64,000 nucleotides of DNA from Spinacia oleracea (GCF_020520425.1 NC_079490.1:51190517-51254516), one strand, 5' to 3'. Shown: positions 23,594 to 35,818, counted from the first letter of the stretch. Notes: generated by a model not told the origin, from the sequence alone. Made by a program: numbers and translations.

Positions 23594-24100
23594 TGTACGG
23601 GGTCATATCCAGAGAGGACAGAACATCAATGACAGAGCAAACCCTGACACCCAGGGCACACCCAAGTCAAAGAAAGACTCTAAACCCCAAGCCAAGCATA
23701 TGCAACCCAGGCAGATTAAACCTCCTCAGATCACGTATAAAGACACAGAGCAGAGCTAGACAAAGCTGCATCAGTCCAAAAAGGGACCTGCAGGCTAAAC
23801 GACAACGACAAGGAATAAAGTACATCGCCGTCATACACGTGGCGGCATTTAAGTAGGCCAAAGTACAGAATAGTACGCCTATAAATAGCACCCACATCAT
23901 TCATGATGGGACACATTCTTACACACGGTACTTGCTCCACCTTCTCTCTATATTCCCTCTCTAAAGACTTCTTATCTATTTGTTGACTTAGGCATCGGAG
24001 GGGGTTTCCTCGGTTAAACACCCGAGGTTAGCTCACGTTTGCTCTGCTTGACAGGGCCAAGGCACTTCGGAACGTCCTCCCAGTTCCATACTCGGAACAA
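23594..24100 (+). repeat. 5' LTR of the Tat element
   Basis: Starts TGTACGGGGTC and ends CTCGGAACA. It contains a TATAAATAG box near 23880, about 220 bp before the LTR end, consistent with a U3 promoter. Confidence 0.95.
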
Positions 24101-24102
24101 GT

Positions 24103-24120
24103 GGCGCTAGAAGGAGGGGA
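24103..24120 (+). promoter_or_regulatory. Primer binding site of the Tat element
   Basis: TGGCGCTAGAAGGAGGGG begins two bases after the 5' LTR, the normal place for tRNA priming. TGGCGC starts are common in Tat and Athila elements. I cannot name the tRNA with confidence. Confidence 0.65.
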
Positions 24121-24159
24121 CTTCCCAGACCTTGCTTCTAAAAGACCTACCCTCTCACA

Positions 24160-25640
24160 AAATGACTGAGTCAAGCGAACCGATAATCCAGCAGATAGAA
24201 CCACCCACCTCAAGAAACAACCAGAGAACCACAAATGTACCTTTGTTCGGCATGCCTCAGAGTCTTGGTCCGCCAAGAGAGACACCACAACCCATAGCTA
24301 TGGCAACCCCTAGCCAGGGCCAGGGCATCCCAGTTCCAACCAGTGCCTCACTAGCACGATTGGGGGCACAGTTCTCACCCGACCAGATGCGCACGGCCAT
24401 AGAAGTCCTGACCTTCCTTACTCAGACAACACCACAAGCCCAGGTCATGAGGACAGCCCCAGAGGTTGAGGTTGAGCAGAGGAGAAAACGTCCCAGACCC
24501 CAAAATAGTCCGAACGTCTGGAGGAGGAATCTGCAGCAGGAGATGGAAGGGGCTGACAGCCAAGAATATGAGGCAGAAAGTATCACGCCTAGCAGAGCTC
24601 AACCCAGAGCAAGGACCGAACAAGCACCCAGTCAGAGGCACCACTCCGGGTCAGGTATGCCAAATCCCACCCGAGCAATAGTTAAACCTGATAATTCCCC
24701 CTTCTGTGATGAGATACTCTCGGAAAAAATGGAAAAGATAAAAATGCCCACCTGCAAATATTCCGGAAAGTCAGACCCAACGAATCACCTCTCTGCCTTT
24801 GGGGGACACATGATGCTATATACCAACACAGACTCTATGTGGTGTAAGGTCTTCCCTTCCACTCTGGAGGGGATAGCACAGAGCTGGTTCGGTAAAATAC
24901 CCAAAGGCACCATAACCTCTTTCCGGCAGTTAGCCATCTTGTTTCGCACCCAATATGTGGCAAACATTGCCAGAGAAAGGGTGACAGGGGAGCTGATGTC
25001 AGTCATCCAAGGACCTCAGGAATCTCTGAGGGAGTACATATCCAGATTCAATATGGAGGCATCGAATATACCCAAGTTACAGCAAGAGGTAGCAGTCCTG
25101 GCTATGATGACTGGTCTGCGGGATGGAGAATTCAAGAGCTATCTGGGCAGAAAGTCATTCACAACCCTGGCAGAGGTACTGGGGAAGGCAAATGAGTTTA
25201 TAAAAAGTGAAGAGATTGGCAGAGCAACCTCACGACGATATGTAGCAAGTGAGAACAATTACGGTAGTCAGAGCAGAAAAGAGCCGTACAAAAAAGAATA
25301 CCCAGACAAAAGAGAAAATCAACAGCCCAGAAAAGATTGGCACGGGCAGGTCAGAGGAAGAGGTAGTGAGTTCAAAACTGAAAAGCGAGGCAAATTCAAC
25401 GAATACACTCCTCTGGTTGCATCCAGAACCCATATTTTTTTCTATCAGCAAGGAGGATGAGAAATGGCAGAGACCACCGAAAATGTACAACAAATACAGG
25501 GACACGAAGAAGTACTGTGATTTTCACAAGGATTACGGTCATCTCACAGAGGAGTGCACTCACTTGAAAGATAACATTGAGGACCTGATCCGAAGAGGGT
25601 ACCTAAAACAATTTAAGGCAAAGAGCTCGTATAGCAGGAC
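24160..25640 (+). pseudogene. Tat gag region (fossil)
   Basis: The central part matches the retrotransposon gag family, with STLEGIAQSWFGKIPKGTI, FRTQYVANIARER and PQESLREYISRFNMEAS. A disordered, Pro/Gln/Arg-rich N-terminal part precedes it. A degenerate zinc knuckle, CDFHKDYGHLTEEC, lies near 25515-25560. Confidence 0.85.
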
Positions 25641-25829
25641 CTACGAAAACAGGGATGATGAGGGTCGATTTGATAACAGAAAGACAGAGCAAAAGCAGAA
25701 CCACCCAGCAGATCAGAAGAGGTCGAATGATATACTGGTCATAACAGGAGGACCAGTTTACGCTGGTACTACAGCCAGCGGTGCTAAGGCCAGTGTGAGC
25801 GAATTTAAACACCAGGTTAATTACCATAA

Positions 25830-26300
25830 CTCAGGAAAATGGCCTGCCCCTCCAAAAATCCCACAGTGCACCTTTACGGAAGATGATTGTAAGGGCATAA
25901 TTTATCCCCATGATGACCCAATTGTGTTAGCTCTGGATGTGGCTAACAGAAAAATCCATCGAATCCTGATAGACGGAGGTAGCTCTGCAAACATTCTATT
26001 CTGGCCAGCTTTCCAAGAGCTGCAGATTAAAGAAAAGCACGTAAAACCAGTTAACTACCCAGTAATTGGTTTCACAGGGGCAACGGTGATACCAGAAGGA
26101 ATAGTCAGCTTACCTGTCCAAATTGGGCAGGGGAAAGATATCAAGGATGTCATGGTTGATTTCATGATAGTGAAAGTACCTGCAGCATACAACGCCATTC
26201 TGGGCAGACCATTTATCCATGATGCAGGAGCAGTGGTGTCTACTTATCACCTCACCATGATGTACACAACGAATGATAACAGATCAGCTAAGGTCAAGGG
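25830..26300 (+). pseudogene. Tat protease region (fossil)
   Basis: The aspartic-protease active site reads ILIDGGSSANILF, the D-G-G-S-S variant usual in Tat elements. The flap-side phrase AILGRPFIHDAGAV follows. It sits between gag and RT. Confidence 0.82.
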
Positions 26301-26629
26301 AAACCAAGAGCAGGCCAAGAGATGCTACCACACAGCCCTGAAACAGCCACCCAGACCCCCACCCCTGGCAGAGGTAGACATTCCCTTGTCCAGAAAGAGA
26401 AAGAGAGCAGAGCGTAAAAAAGACGCACTACTGGACATGGAGAATTTTGAGCATCGTGAAGAAGGACTGTTAAAACCAGCCCCAGCAGAAGAAACAGAGG
26501 AGATAGAACTGGAAGACGGAGTAGAGGACAGAACAGTCCGAATTGGCACAGGTATAGACCTTTCCCTGAGGGTAAATATCATCGATCTGTTGTGAGAGCA
26601 CGCGGACATATTTGCCTTCTCTGCCGACG

Positions 26630-27930
26630 AAATGCCAGGGATTGATCCCAACGTCATGGTCCACAGGTTGAATGTTAACAGAGAAGTCAGGCCAGTAAAA
26701 CAGAAGAAGAGAACTTTTTCGACAGAGAAGAATGTAGCCATCCAAGAAGAGATCAGCAAACTGTTAGCAGCCAAATTCATAGAAGAGTGTGACTACCCAG
26801 AATGGTTGGCTAACGTCGTGATGGTAAAGAAAGCAAATGGTCAATGGAGGATGTGCGTAGACTTTACAGACCTAAACAGGGCTTGTCCGAAGGATTGTTA
26901 CCCGCTACCCAGGATAGATCAACTGGTGGATTCCACCAGCGGGCATGCCCTGCTGAGTTTCATGGATGCCTTTTCGGGCTATCACCAGATCAGTTTGTTA
27001 GAATCAGACCGGAAAAAAGCCGCCTTCATTACAGACGCTGGAGTTTACAACTACAGGGCTATGCCGTTTGGTCTAAAGAATGCAGGGGCCACATACCAGA
27101 AACTGGTAGACAAAATATTCGCATGACAAAAAGGCCGAAACGTGGAGGTGTATGTAGATGACTCCATAGTCAAGAGCAAAAAGGAGGGTGATCACATTAA
27201 GGATATGAAGGAAACTTTTGCAACATTGAGGCAATTTGGTATGAAGTTAAACCCAAAAAAATGCGTGTTCGGTGTTAAGTCCGGAAAATTTTTGGGGTTC
27301 CTAGTCAGTGAAAGAGGAATTGATGCCAATCCAGAAAAAGTAGAGGCCATACTCAACCTACCAGAACCAAGAAACATACGAGACATCCAGAGGTTGACTG
27401 GGAAAATGGCAGCACTCACCAGGTTCATCAGCAAGTCCGCGGATAAGTCTCTTCCCTTTTTCCAGGTGCTAAAGGGAAACAAAACATTTAAATGGGGAGA
27501 AGAGCAAGAGAAAGCATTCAAGGAGGTGAAGAACCACTTGAAAAGCCTCCCAACCATAGCCAGACCAGAAGTGGGGGACATATTACAGCTATACATCTCT
27601 GCCTCCAAGAAAACTGTAGCAGCAGCTCTGGTAGTCGAGAAGGATAAAATCCAGCAGCCAGTCTACTTTGTCAGCCACATCCTCAACCCAGCAGAACAGA
27701 GGTACCCCCTGATTGAAAAAATGGCCTTTGCCATCATGATAGCTGCCAGGAAATTGAAACCATACTTTGACGCACATAAAGTGCAAGTGTTAACTAATCA
27801 ACCTTTAGAGAAGTCATTGCAAAGGTTAGATACTTCTGGTAGACTCCTGAAATGGGGGGTGGAACTCTCAGAATATGACATCGAGTACAAACCCAGAACC
27901 GCCATAAAAGCACAGGCACTGGCAGATTTC
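26630..27930 (+). pseudogene. Tat reverse transcriptase and RNase H region (fossil)
   Basis: RT landmarks are visible in order: EWLANVVMVKKANGQWRMCV, DLNRACPKDCYPLPRID, FMDAFSGYHQI, YRAMPFGLKNAGATYQ and the YVDD catalytic box (VEVYVDDSIVKSK). RNase H follows, with LQLYISASKKTVAAALV, QQPVYFVSHIL and the connection to the second RNase H. Confidence 0.88.
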
Positions 27931-27959
27931 ATAGCAGAGGCATCATACGAGGAGGAGGA

Positions 27960-28400
27960 AGAGCCATTGGGGACTTGGCAGATCTCAGTAGACGGCTCCG
28001 CTGCAGTCACAGGGCCGGGTGCAGGTATCATAATGGTATCACCAGAAGGCAACGTTTTCGAATATGCTATAAAATTCAAATTCAAAGCTTCAAATAACGA
28101 AGCAGAGTATGAGGCGGCAATCGCAGGAATCCAGATGTGCAAAGCAGCAGATGCTAAGAAAATAGTGCTCAAAACCGATTCACAGCTGGTGGCCAACCAA
28201 TATAGAGGTGAATATGAAGCCAAAGAACCGTCTATGCAGAGGTACTTGGCCTTGATGAAAGAAGCAGTAACCCAGCTAGAAAGCTTTGAGATTCAACTGG
28301 TTCCCAGGGCAGAGAACAGTCAAGCAGACGCCCTATCCAAATTAGCAAGTTCGACGCTACAGGACTTGGAAAGAACAGTGATGGTAGAGGTCCAGGAAGA
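27960..28400 (+). pseudogene. Second, archaeal-type RNase H of the Tat element (fossil)
   Basis: WQISVDGSAAVTGPGAGIIM, ASNNEAEYEAAIAGI, LKTDSQLVANQYRGEY and ENSQADALSKLAS give the D-E-D-D arrangement of an archaeal-type RNase H. Possession of this extra domain after the ordinary RNase H is the hallmark of the Tat lineage. Confidence 0.88.
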
Positions 28401-28599
28401 AAAGAGCATTGACAAAAAGCCTGCAGTCAACTTCATTGACACTGAGCCACAATGGTATGACAATATAGTCTCATACAAGCTGGGAAGGGGCCTTCACACA
28501 GCAGAGCAAGAGCAGAAAAAAGTAAAACGAAACGAGCATTGGTTCGTCATTTACCAGGGTAAACTGTACAAGAAGTCCTTTTCGTTGCCTCTGCTGAGA

Positions 28600-29690
28600 T
28601 GTATATCAACAGAGGAGTCACAACGAGTCATTGAGGAAATACACGAGGGAATATGTGGAAACCACATAGGTGGCAGGACATTAGCCTTGAAAGCTCTCAG
28701 AGCAGAATATTATTGGCCAACCATGGTAAGTGATTCTCAAGCATATGTTAAAAAGTGCGACAAGTGCTAGAAATTCGCCCCAGTGATCAACCAGCCCTCT
28801 AATGACTTACAGCCAATCATCAACCCCATACCATTCGCCCAGTGGGGAATGGATATTCTGGGACCATTCACAGCAGCAAGCGGGGGAAGAAAATTTCTGA
28901 TCGTGGCAGTTGACTATTTTACTAAGTGGATTGAGGCAGAGCCCACTAAAAGCATAACAGCCAAGCGGATGAAGGATTTCATCTGGAAGAACATTGTGAC
29001 AAGGTTCAGCATCCCAGAAAGTTTAGTCTTCGATCATGGAGTACAGTTCGACTGCACTCCTATAAAGGATTACTGCGCTGAACTAAGAATAAAATTCGCA
29101 TACGCATCTGTGTGCCATCCCCAGAGCAATGGTCAGGCAGAGGCAGCAAATAAACAAATCCTGGGAGCACTGCGAAAGAAGGTAGAAGATTTTAAGGGTG
29201 CATGGGCCGACCTTATTCCAGAGATCTTGTGGTCCAACAGGACCACTGAAAAAGAAGCAACAGGAGAAAGTCCTTACAAACTAGATTTTGGGGCTGAGGC
29301 GGTCCTGCCTGTCGAAGTGGGTCTACCTAGCTTTAGAGTGCAGTACTATGAGGAAGGCACTAATGAGCAGCGTATGAGGGAAGCATTAGATCTCTTACCA
29401 GAAGTCAGGCTGCAAGCAGAGCTCAAGTTGGCAGCAAACAAAGAAAAAATGAGCAGGGCATACAACAAGAGGGTAAAGCACAGACCTATGCAGGTGGGGG
29501 ATCTGGTCCTCAGAAGAACAGCTGCCACTGGAAAGGGAAAGGCAGAAGGAAAATTCACTGCCAATTGGGAAGGACCTTACCAGATCACAAAAGAGGTAGC
29601 CCCAGGCTCGTACCATCTAATGACGATGGAAGGAAGAGAATTGAAGAACAGCTGGAACGCCAACATGCTAAAGAAATACTATGTATAGAC
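28600..29690 (+). pseudogene. Tat integrase region (fossil)
   Basis: An HHCC zinc finger (H...HIGGRTLALKALRAEYYW, CDKC) is followed by the catalytic core with WGMDILGPF, FLIVAVDYFTKWIEAEP, CHPQSNGQAEAANK. The C-terminal part reads VGDLVLRRTA, NWEGPYQITKEVAPGSYHL and ends NMLKKYYV, as is standard for Tat/Athila integrases. Confidence 0.9.
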
Positions 29691-29954
29691 ACAAGAAGTT
29701 AATACTATAACAAGGCAATAGAAGCCAGAGTAGATCTCTTTACTTTTGTAATTTTCCACGCTTACAAGCATAATAAAAATTGGCCCAGCTACCTTCGATA
29801 AGAAAAAAGCACGTCAGGTCTCTTGGAAAAGTAAAGGGTGAACGGCTAAAACTCGTAAAAAAAAAAAAAGAGAGAGAAACGCTACCCACAAATAACTTGG
29901 TCTGATCAACCAAGTTATTGGGTAAGTTTTTTCTCAACGAGATTTAAGCGAAAA

Positions 29955-30312
29955 CGTTTCTCGAGTTTTGTCCTGGCCAAAGCCAGAACAATTCAATAAT
30001 GCGCAGCCAAAGTAGGCTGGAATAAATACGAAGACACTTCTTGAGCTTTGTCCTGGCCAAAGCCAGGACAATTCAATCATACGCAGCCCAAAATAGGCTG
30101 AAGTAAATACGAAAACACTTCTTGAGTTTTGTCCTGGCCAAAGCCAGGACAATTCAATGATACGCAACCCAAAGTAGGCTGGAGCAAATACGAAAACACT
30201 TCTCGGTTTCCGTCCTGGCCAAAGCCAGGACAATTCAACAATACGCAGTCCAAAACAGGTCGAAGTGAATATAGAAATACTTTTTGAGTTTTGCCCTGGC
30301 CAAAGCCAGTAC
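29955..30312 (+). repeat. 81-bp tandem repeat with hairpin, about 4.4 copies
   Basis: TCCTGGCCAAAGCCAGGA recurs at 29971, 30051, 30132, 30213 and (as CCCTGG) 30294, a period of 80-81 bp. Each copy contains an inverted repeat TCCTGGC-CAAA-GCCAGGA able to form a 7-bp stem. The array lies between integrase and the antisense gene. Tandem repeats in the 3' untranslated part are a known habit of Tat elements and a source of plant satellites. Confidence 0.9.
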
Positions 30313-30630
30313 AATCAAACATGCAAAGCGGGTCAAAAGGAAATATGGGGGAAACAAAACAATAAAAAATAGCAAGCAGAAAAACAAGGTAAAACGCAAC
30401 ATAAGCACGACGAGTTAACAAACAATGGGACCGGCGGCTATACCTCAAAAACTTATGCAATGTACAACCCTACAAAATGGCCACTGTTGATCAAAACTAA
30501 AAACGATAAATATTATTTCCAGAAACAAATTTTTACTCTCCACGCAGGGAGGACAAAAACAACCAGAAGAAATAAACTATGCATTGGCTGAGGTAGTGCA
30601 AGATGAACATGGGGACAGCCGTCTGTGCCA

Positions 30631-33600
30631 TCATTGCCCAGCATCATCTTCAGCATCCGACAGAGGCAATTCCCCAGGGTGGACATTTTCAACACAATGA
30701 TCAGGCACCCCATCATCCTCTGGCACCGCACCGCCTGCAGCCAAAGACGCTTGCTCGGCCTCCTTCTTCTTTCTCAGAAGCTCAACATGGAGCCCAGCCA
30801 ACCAAGCAGCTTCGATAGGAGACCAGTCAAGATCAGGATGCTTTTCTTGCACTATTAGCGAAGCAGCCTTCCACCCGCCATCATAGCTCTGAGTGCGTAG
30901 AGCATACTGCTCATCTGACCGACGGAAGTCGCGAATGGCAGCCGCAAGTTGATCTTCGATGGAGTTCTGCAGTTGGGCCATCTCATTGTCATGAGATTGC
31001 TCAACAGAGAGAAAGTCTTGCTGAAGAGTCTCAATTTTCTGCTGTCCGGTAACCAGATCAATTTGGGCCTGGGAAAAGCTAGCCTGCAGCTGATCACGCT
31101 CTTCAGTAACAAGCCTCAATTGATCGTTGGCCGAAGTAAGACAGGTCGAAGATAGCTCCAGACTATCAGTTAGCTCCTCAATTTTTTTCTTTTGGGCCTC
31201 CATATGGGCAGCATTGGCAGCAAGTCGTTTCTGATAAACTATGAAAACTTCTGTCAACTCACGAACAGCGTTGCCACACTAAGAACATAGAAAAAGAGGC
31301 AAGCATTGTAAGTTAGTGCATACCAAAAGAAACGAACCAATGTACCAAAGGAGAAGAGAAATAAACCAAGTATACCTCCATGACCTTCTGGCAAGCATTC
31401 GCCCCAGGAGTATACAAACGCTCTTTGGGCAGGTCGCTGGGCAACTGCAGACCTCTCAACATCCTCAGGGCAAGCGTCCCGCCTTTCTCAGGGTAGTTCC
31501 CATATAAGCTTTCTGATTCGGATACGTCCCAGCGCGGAACAAAAGTACGATCCGAAGCAGAAGGACCAGAGAAGATAGCAGCCAGCTCAGGGTCGGCCTG
31601 GGGACGAATGTCGAGAAATTCTTTCTCAACAAACTCCTTATGCCGACCTGTGATATGCAGGTCAAGATCATCAGCAGCCAGATCATTTCCTTGAAGCTCT
31701 TGCTCCAAAAACTGTCGAAGAGAGCTACCAGAATTGTTGCTACGATGGGGATCAGCCGCAGAAGGGGAGGCTCGGAGTAGCTCAGCCCCACTATCAAGCC
31801 TGGGTTGTTTCCCAGGACGCTGAACAAAAGGCGGCTCTTCAGCTTCGATGTCCACAGGATCCGACGCAGAGCCCGAACGACCTGGCTGGTCACATACCTC
31901 ATCAGCCACTTCCCCAAAATCATGACCTGCATCCTCTGTTGGAGCTTCGAGCCCAGCCTCGAAATCAGATCGGTCACGACGAGAGCCTGACAGGGCACCG
32001 CGATGGGAAGCTCCACGAGAGGTCTGCCCTCGGCGAATAGGAGTGCTCGCAGAGCCAGGGGTTGTAGAAGAGACCACCCGAGACACTCTGGGAACGATCC
32101 CAGAACCGCCACCCCGACCAGATCGGCGTGTAGAACTTCTCCTGCTGCCCTCTATTTGGTCAGCCAAAATTTGATACCCATTCGCAGCGGGATCGGGGGG
32201 AGCAGCGCAGATGAAAGAACCATCAGCCCGAACACCCAATTCCTCAAGATTCAAGAATCGACGACCTGGAAATAAAAAAAAAACGTAAGGAAGAGAAAAA
32301 CAACTCGCACAAAGAGAAAAGAAAACACGAAGTGAGAAAGTAACACAGAACTAACCTTGAGGGTGAGTAGAACAAAGAAACATAGCGGACAACACGTCAT
32401 TCCGCAGAACATAACTTGAATGCGGAAGCCAAACACGAGGCAACCGCCCAACCTCTTTACCAGCAGCATTAAACTTGGGCTCAGATGAAAAATGCTCAAA
32501 AGCCCTCTCCTCCAAGACAGCACCATCTAAAATCTCGACTCCCTCTAGCCGAGTCCGAGGTCGAACAAAACCCCGAGCAACAGGAAAGTCAGCAGGGACA
32601 GCGAGCCAGTAAAACCTATCCTTCCACTCCTTTTGGGCGGTAGGCATCCCATGGCAGGTCAATCTTCCACGATTGCAATAGATGGAAAACCAACCAATCT
32701 TGTTCCCAGTACCACTGTTGCGCAGATGATGGACTCGCTTACAGAGAGAAAGGGTCTCAGGGAACTCCAAAAACCGACAGACCCAAATATAGCTGATCAA
32801 AGTACGAACAGCGAAGGGATGGAGCTGAGCTAAGCAAACGTTAAACGCACGAAGAATCTTCACCAAGGTAGGATCCAGAGGAAAGCGCAAACCAAAGTCC
32901 AGACTATAGGCATAAACGCCTATGCACCCCTCTGGTGGATGAGTGATCCGAGCATCGTCGTCTGGCACGATGAGTCGATAACCATCAGGCAGACCATAAA
33001 AATCTTTGCCAACAACAGCGTGATTCTCTTTTCGCGCATCATCAGTCCACTTAGCGTTCAGCTTCGCGTGTAAGGGACCAAAAGCAGAGGCCTCAGAAAG
33101 GAAGGGCGTCGAATCCCCAGGAACGACATTCTCTTCCACGTAGTTCGGAAAAGGCCTCATCTCATTCACCTGGGCCAAAATATCTTCCCCACCAGCTTGC
33201 CCACCCACAGAAATAGTGACATGGTTGGCCATCATAGAAAGAAAAATAGATTCCCGGCGTCTGTAAACACGCAAAGACAGTTCAGACTCATTAGCTCCAG
33301 CAAGCTGCTCAAAATCATCTAACCAGGCCTGTTCAGACAGAGGCTGAACATCAAGCCCTGGGGGGACATTGGACGGCGGATTTATCCTAACTATCCGCGA
33401 CAGATAGTCATGGCGCATCTCCCTAAGAGTTTGACGTAAAGATGGGGACAGGTCGGCTGTAGAGTCAGGACACCCAGAATCACCCGCATCTGGGGGGGGG
33501 GGGGGGCGGCTCCTCCCCAGAGGATTCATCGTCAGAGGACAAAGGAATCACAGCAGGCACAGAGCGAGACAAAACATCATGCATTGATTTGGTTCTGTGC

Positions 33601-33770
33601 TCAGCAGAAGCCCGAGTCTCCTCATCAGAAGATAAAGAGACAGAGGAGGGAGAAGAGGTAACATAGGAAGCAGAGGAAACGCTTTTAACGTCTGAGCTAC
33701 TAAGGTTTTGGCTATCAGATGCATCAGACATTATGAACTGAAAGTCACAGGACAAGGGAAAAGGGCACAA
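30631..33770 (-). CDS. Antisense gene of the Tat element (putative gypsy type transposon domain)
   Basis: On the strand opposite to gag-pol, long open blocks lie in order from 33770 to 30631. The first is Ser/Glu-rich and acidic. The second has GLRFPLDPTLVKILRAFNVC, LHPFAVRTLISYIWVCRFLE, CNRGRL and KEWKDRFYWLAVP, matching the Pfam 'putative gypsy type transposon' family (PF04195) that is known from the antisense strand of Tat/Grande/Retand elements. The third is Arg/Ser/Asp-rich and probably disordered. The last, about 200 residues, is a predicted coiled coil (IEELTDSLEL, VTEERDQLQASFSQAQ). Short gaps near 32260-32355 and 31278-31372 have GT and AG borders on this strand and pyrimidine tracts, so they look like introns. 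Function is unknown. The block structure looks largely intact, unlike the sense pol. Confidence 0.7.
33492..33506 (+). repeat. Homopolymer G15 tract
   Basis: Fifteen consecutive G residues lie within the antisense gene, where they would encode a proline run (PPPPP). Such tracts vary readily in length, and the base count may also be uncertain in an assembly. Confidence 0.85.
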
Positions 33771-34600
33771 AAGTTAAATAACAAAAAAAAAAAAGGGGAA
33801 AAGCTACTCAACAATGGCGGAAGTTCAAAAACGACTTAACAATGGCGAAAAAAACCAGAAATTGAAACCCAAAAAACCTCCAGAAACACTAAAATCAAGC
33901 AAACAACAAACAAAAGTCGTACAAAAGAATCGGAAAAACAACAAAAGATAGAAACTTACCGGAAAAAGAAGATAGGGTTAGAATCAAAAGGAACACAGCA
34001 ACGGAAACCTCCTTCGCGAAATGGCAAACGAAAACACGAGGGGCAAATGACCACCACAAGCAACAAGAACACTAGCAATCGACCGGAAAAGTGACGACAA
34101 ACACAAAAATGAGCAAAAGATCGAATTTTGAGAAGACTTTTGCAAATAACAAGCAACGGAAAATGAGAGCACTCGAGTGTTTTTCTCAGAAACACCAAGG
34201 AGAGAGAAGGTAAGAAATGAAGATGAAGAAGGAAGGAAGTTACCTTTTCTTTTTAAAAGCCAAAGAAGAACGGCTAGGATGCGAGCAACGATACAGTTGC
34301 ACAAGCAGGATGAAGGACACGTGTAGACCTCAATTCAACTAAACTTAATCATGATGAAGGACGGTCCAGATTGAGCGACGATTCCAATTGACTCTTCGGA
34401 TGGGCAACGCGTGGCACGAGGAAAAGCCGGTTAAAATCCCCAAAGATTTCTTACCATTCACCTCAAAGAAAGCCCGCCCAAAAAAAAAAAAAAAAAATAA
34501 TAAAAAAAAAATTATTATTAGATCTACTCTGGAGGGACTGGTAGCAAGAAAATACACAGCCAGGACAAAAGCAAAAAGCCAACAAAACAAGCATTGCAGC

Positions 34601-35148
34601 TAGAGCTGTCAAAAATCGACCCGACCCGAAAACCGACCCGAACCCGACCCGAAAATACTGGGTCCTGAACAAGATTTTGTGACCCGTAACCCGATTTTAT
34701 CCGAACCCGAACAACCCGAAAAGGAATGGGTCAAAACCCGACCGAACCCGTTTTAGACCCGACCGATTGAAAATCATTGTATTTATAGCAATAAATGAGA
34801 TTATGAGAAAATTTAAGCATAAAAGACACGTTGTTTTTACTATTGTTCTGTGTAATATGATTTTAATTTGAATTATACGCCATTTTATGATTGAATTTGA
34901 CAAAATATAAACTTTCGTAGGAAAATTTGTTAACTTGTGCCAATATTTTGTATATTTTTCACCTAAATTAATGAAAATATAATGCGCGTTTTAAAATCTC
35001 TCAACCCGTTGGGTCGACCCGAACCCGGAAGTTCTGGGTCTTGAACAAGCATTTGTAAACCCGAACCCGAAAGTGACCGACCCGATTCAACCCGAACCCG
35101 AAAGTAAATTTTTACAACCCGACCCGACCGACCCGTTTGACAGGACTA
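34601..35148. mobile_element. hAT-type MITE, copy 1, nested in the Tat element
   Basis: Ends TAGAGCTGTCAAA and, in complement, TAGTCCTGTCAAA are flanked by the perfect 8-bp duplication ATTGCAGC (34593-34600 and 35149-35156). An 8-bp duplication with short inverted ends is characteristic of hAT elements. Subterminal regions are rich in ACCCGA/GACCCG motifs. The core is AT-rich and non-coding. The same family recurs at 41740-42321. Confidence 0.88.
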
Positions 35149-35166
35149 ATTGCAGCCCCAAAGAGT

Positions 35167-35322
35167 CCAGATCAAGGACAGAAGAGCAGACCTGACTTAA
35201 AAGGCCAGCTCTACTCTTGAGGGACTAGTTGTACGGGGTCATATCCAGATCAAGGACAGAAGAGCAGACCTGACTTAAAAGGTCAGCTCTACTCTTGAGG
35301 GACTAGTTGTACGGGGTCATAT
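35167..35322 (+). repeat. Two 78-bp tandem units abutting the 3' LTR
   Basis: The unit beginning CCAGATCAAGGACAGAAG starts at 35167 and 35245; a third CCAG start falls at 35323 inside the 3' LTR. Each unit ends with GGGACTAGTTGTACGGGG, so the first unit contains an extra copy of the pre-LTR border plus the first 15 bases of the LTR. The purine-rich GAGGGACTAGT before TGTACGG is probably the polypurine border, present twice. Confidence 0.85.
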
Positions 35323-35813
35323 CCAGAGAGGACAGAACATCAATGACAGAGCAAACCCTGACACCCAGGGCACACCCAAGTCAAAGAAAGACTCTAAACC
35401 CCAAGCCAAGCATATGCAACCCAGGCAGATCAAACCTCCCCAGATCACGTATAAAGACACAGAGCAGAGCTAGACAAAGCTGCATCAGTCCAAAAAGGGA
35501 CCTGCAGGCTAAACGACAACGACAAGGAATAAAGTACATCGCCGTCATACACGTGGCGGCATTTAAGTAGGCCAAAGTACAGAATAGTACGCCTATAAAT
35601 AGCACCCACATCATTCATGATGGGACACATTCTTACATACGGTACTTGCTCCACCTTCTCTCTATATTCCCTCTCTAAAGACTTCTTATCTATTTGCTGA
35701 CTTAGGCATCGGAGGGGGTTTCCTCGGTTAAACCCCCGAGGTTAGCTCACGTTTGCTCTGCTTGACAGGGCCAAGGCACTTCGGAACGTCCTCCCAGTTC
35801 CATACTCGGAACA
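35308..35813 (+). repeat. 3' LTR of the Tat element
   Basis: Direct repeat of 23594-24100 with about five substitutions. It ends CTCGGAACA and is followed by the ACTAG duplication. Confidence 0.95.
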
Positions 35814-35818
35814 ACTAG

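Larger units (their letters stand above)
23594..35813 (+). mobile_element. Ty3-gypsy Tat-lineage retrotransposon, 12.2 kb, nearly whole
   Basis: LTRs of 507 and 506 bp are flanked by the 5-bp duplication ACTAG (23589-23593 and 35814-35818). Gene order is gag, protease, RT, RNase H, a second archaeal-type RNase H, integrase, which identifies the Tat lineage. Downstream of integrase are tandem repeats, an antisense gene and a nested hAT MITE. The LTRs differ at only about five positions, so insertion was recent, probably under a million years. The sense coding region appears to have about four breaks. It is inserted in the outer CACTA. Confidence 0.95.

Noticed and set aside
26325-26780. Minus-strand frames opposite Tat gag-pol (also 27192-27608, 27798-28223)
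   Set aside because: They mirror the coding strand of protease, RT and RNase H and show no independent domain, unlike the antisense gene at 30631-33770.
34610-35140. ACCCGA-rich sequence resembling telomere repeats
   Set aside because: The words are ACCCGA/GACCCG, not CCCTAAA, are irregular, and fall inside a hAT MITE with a target duplication.
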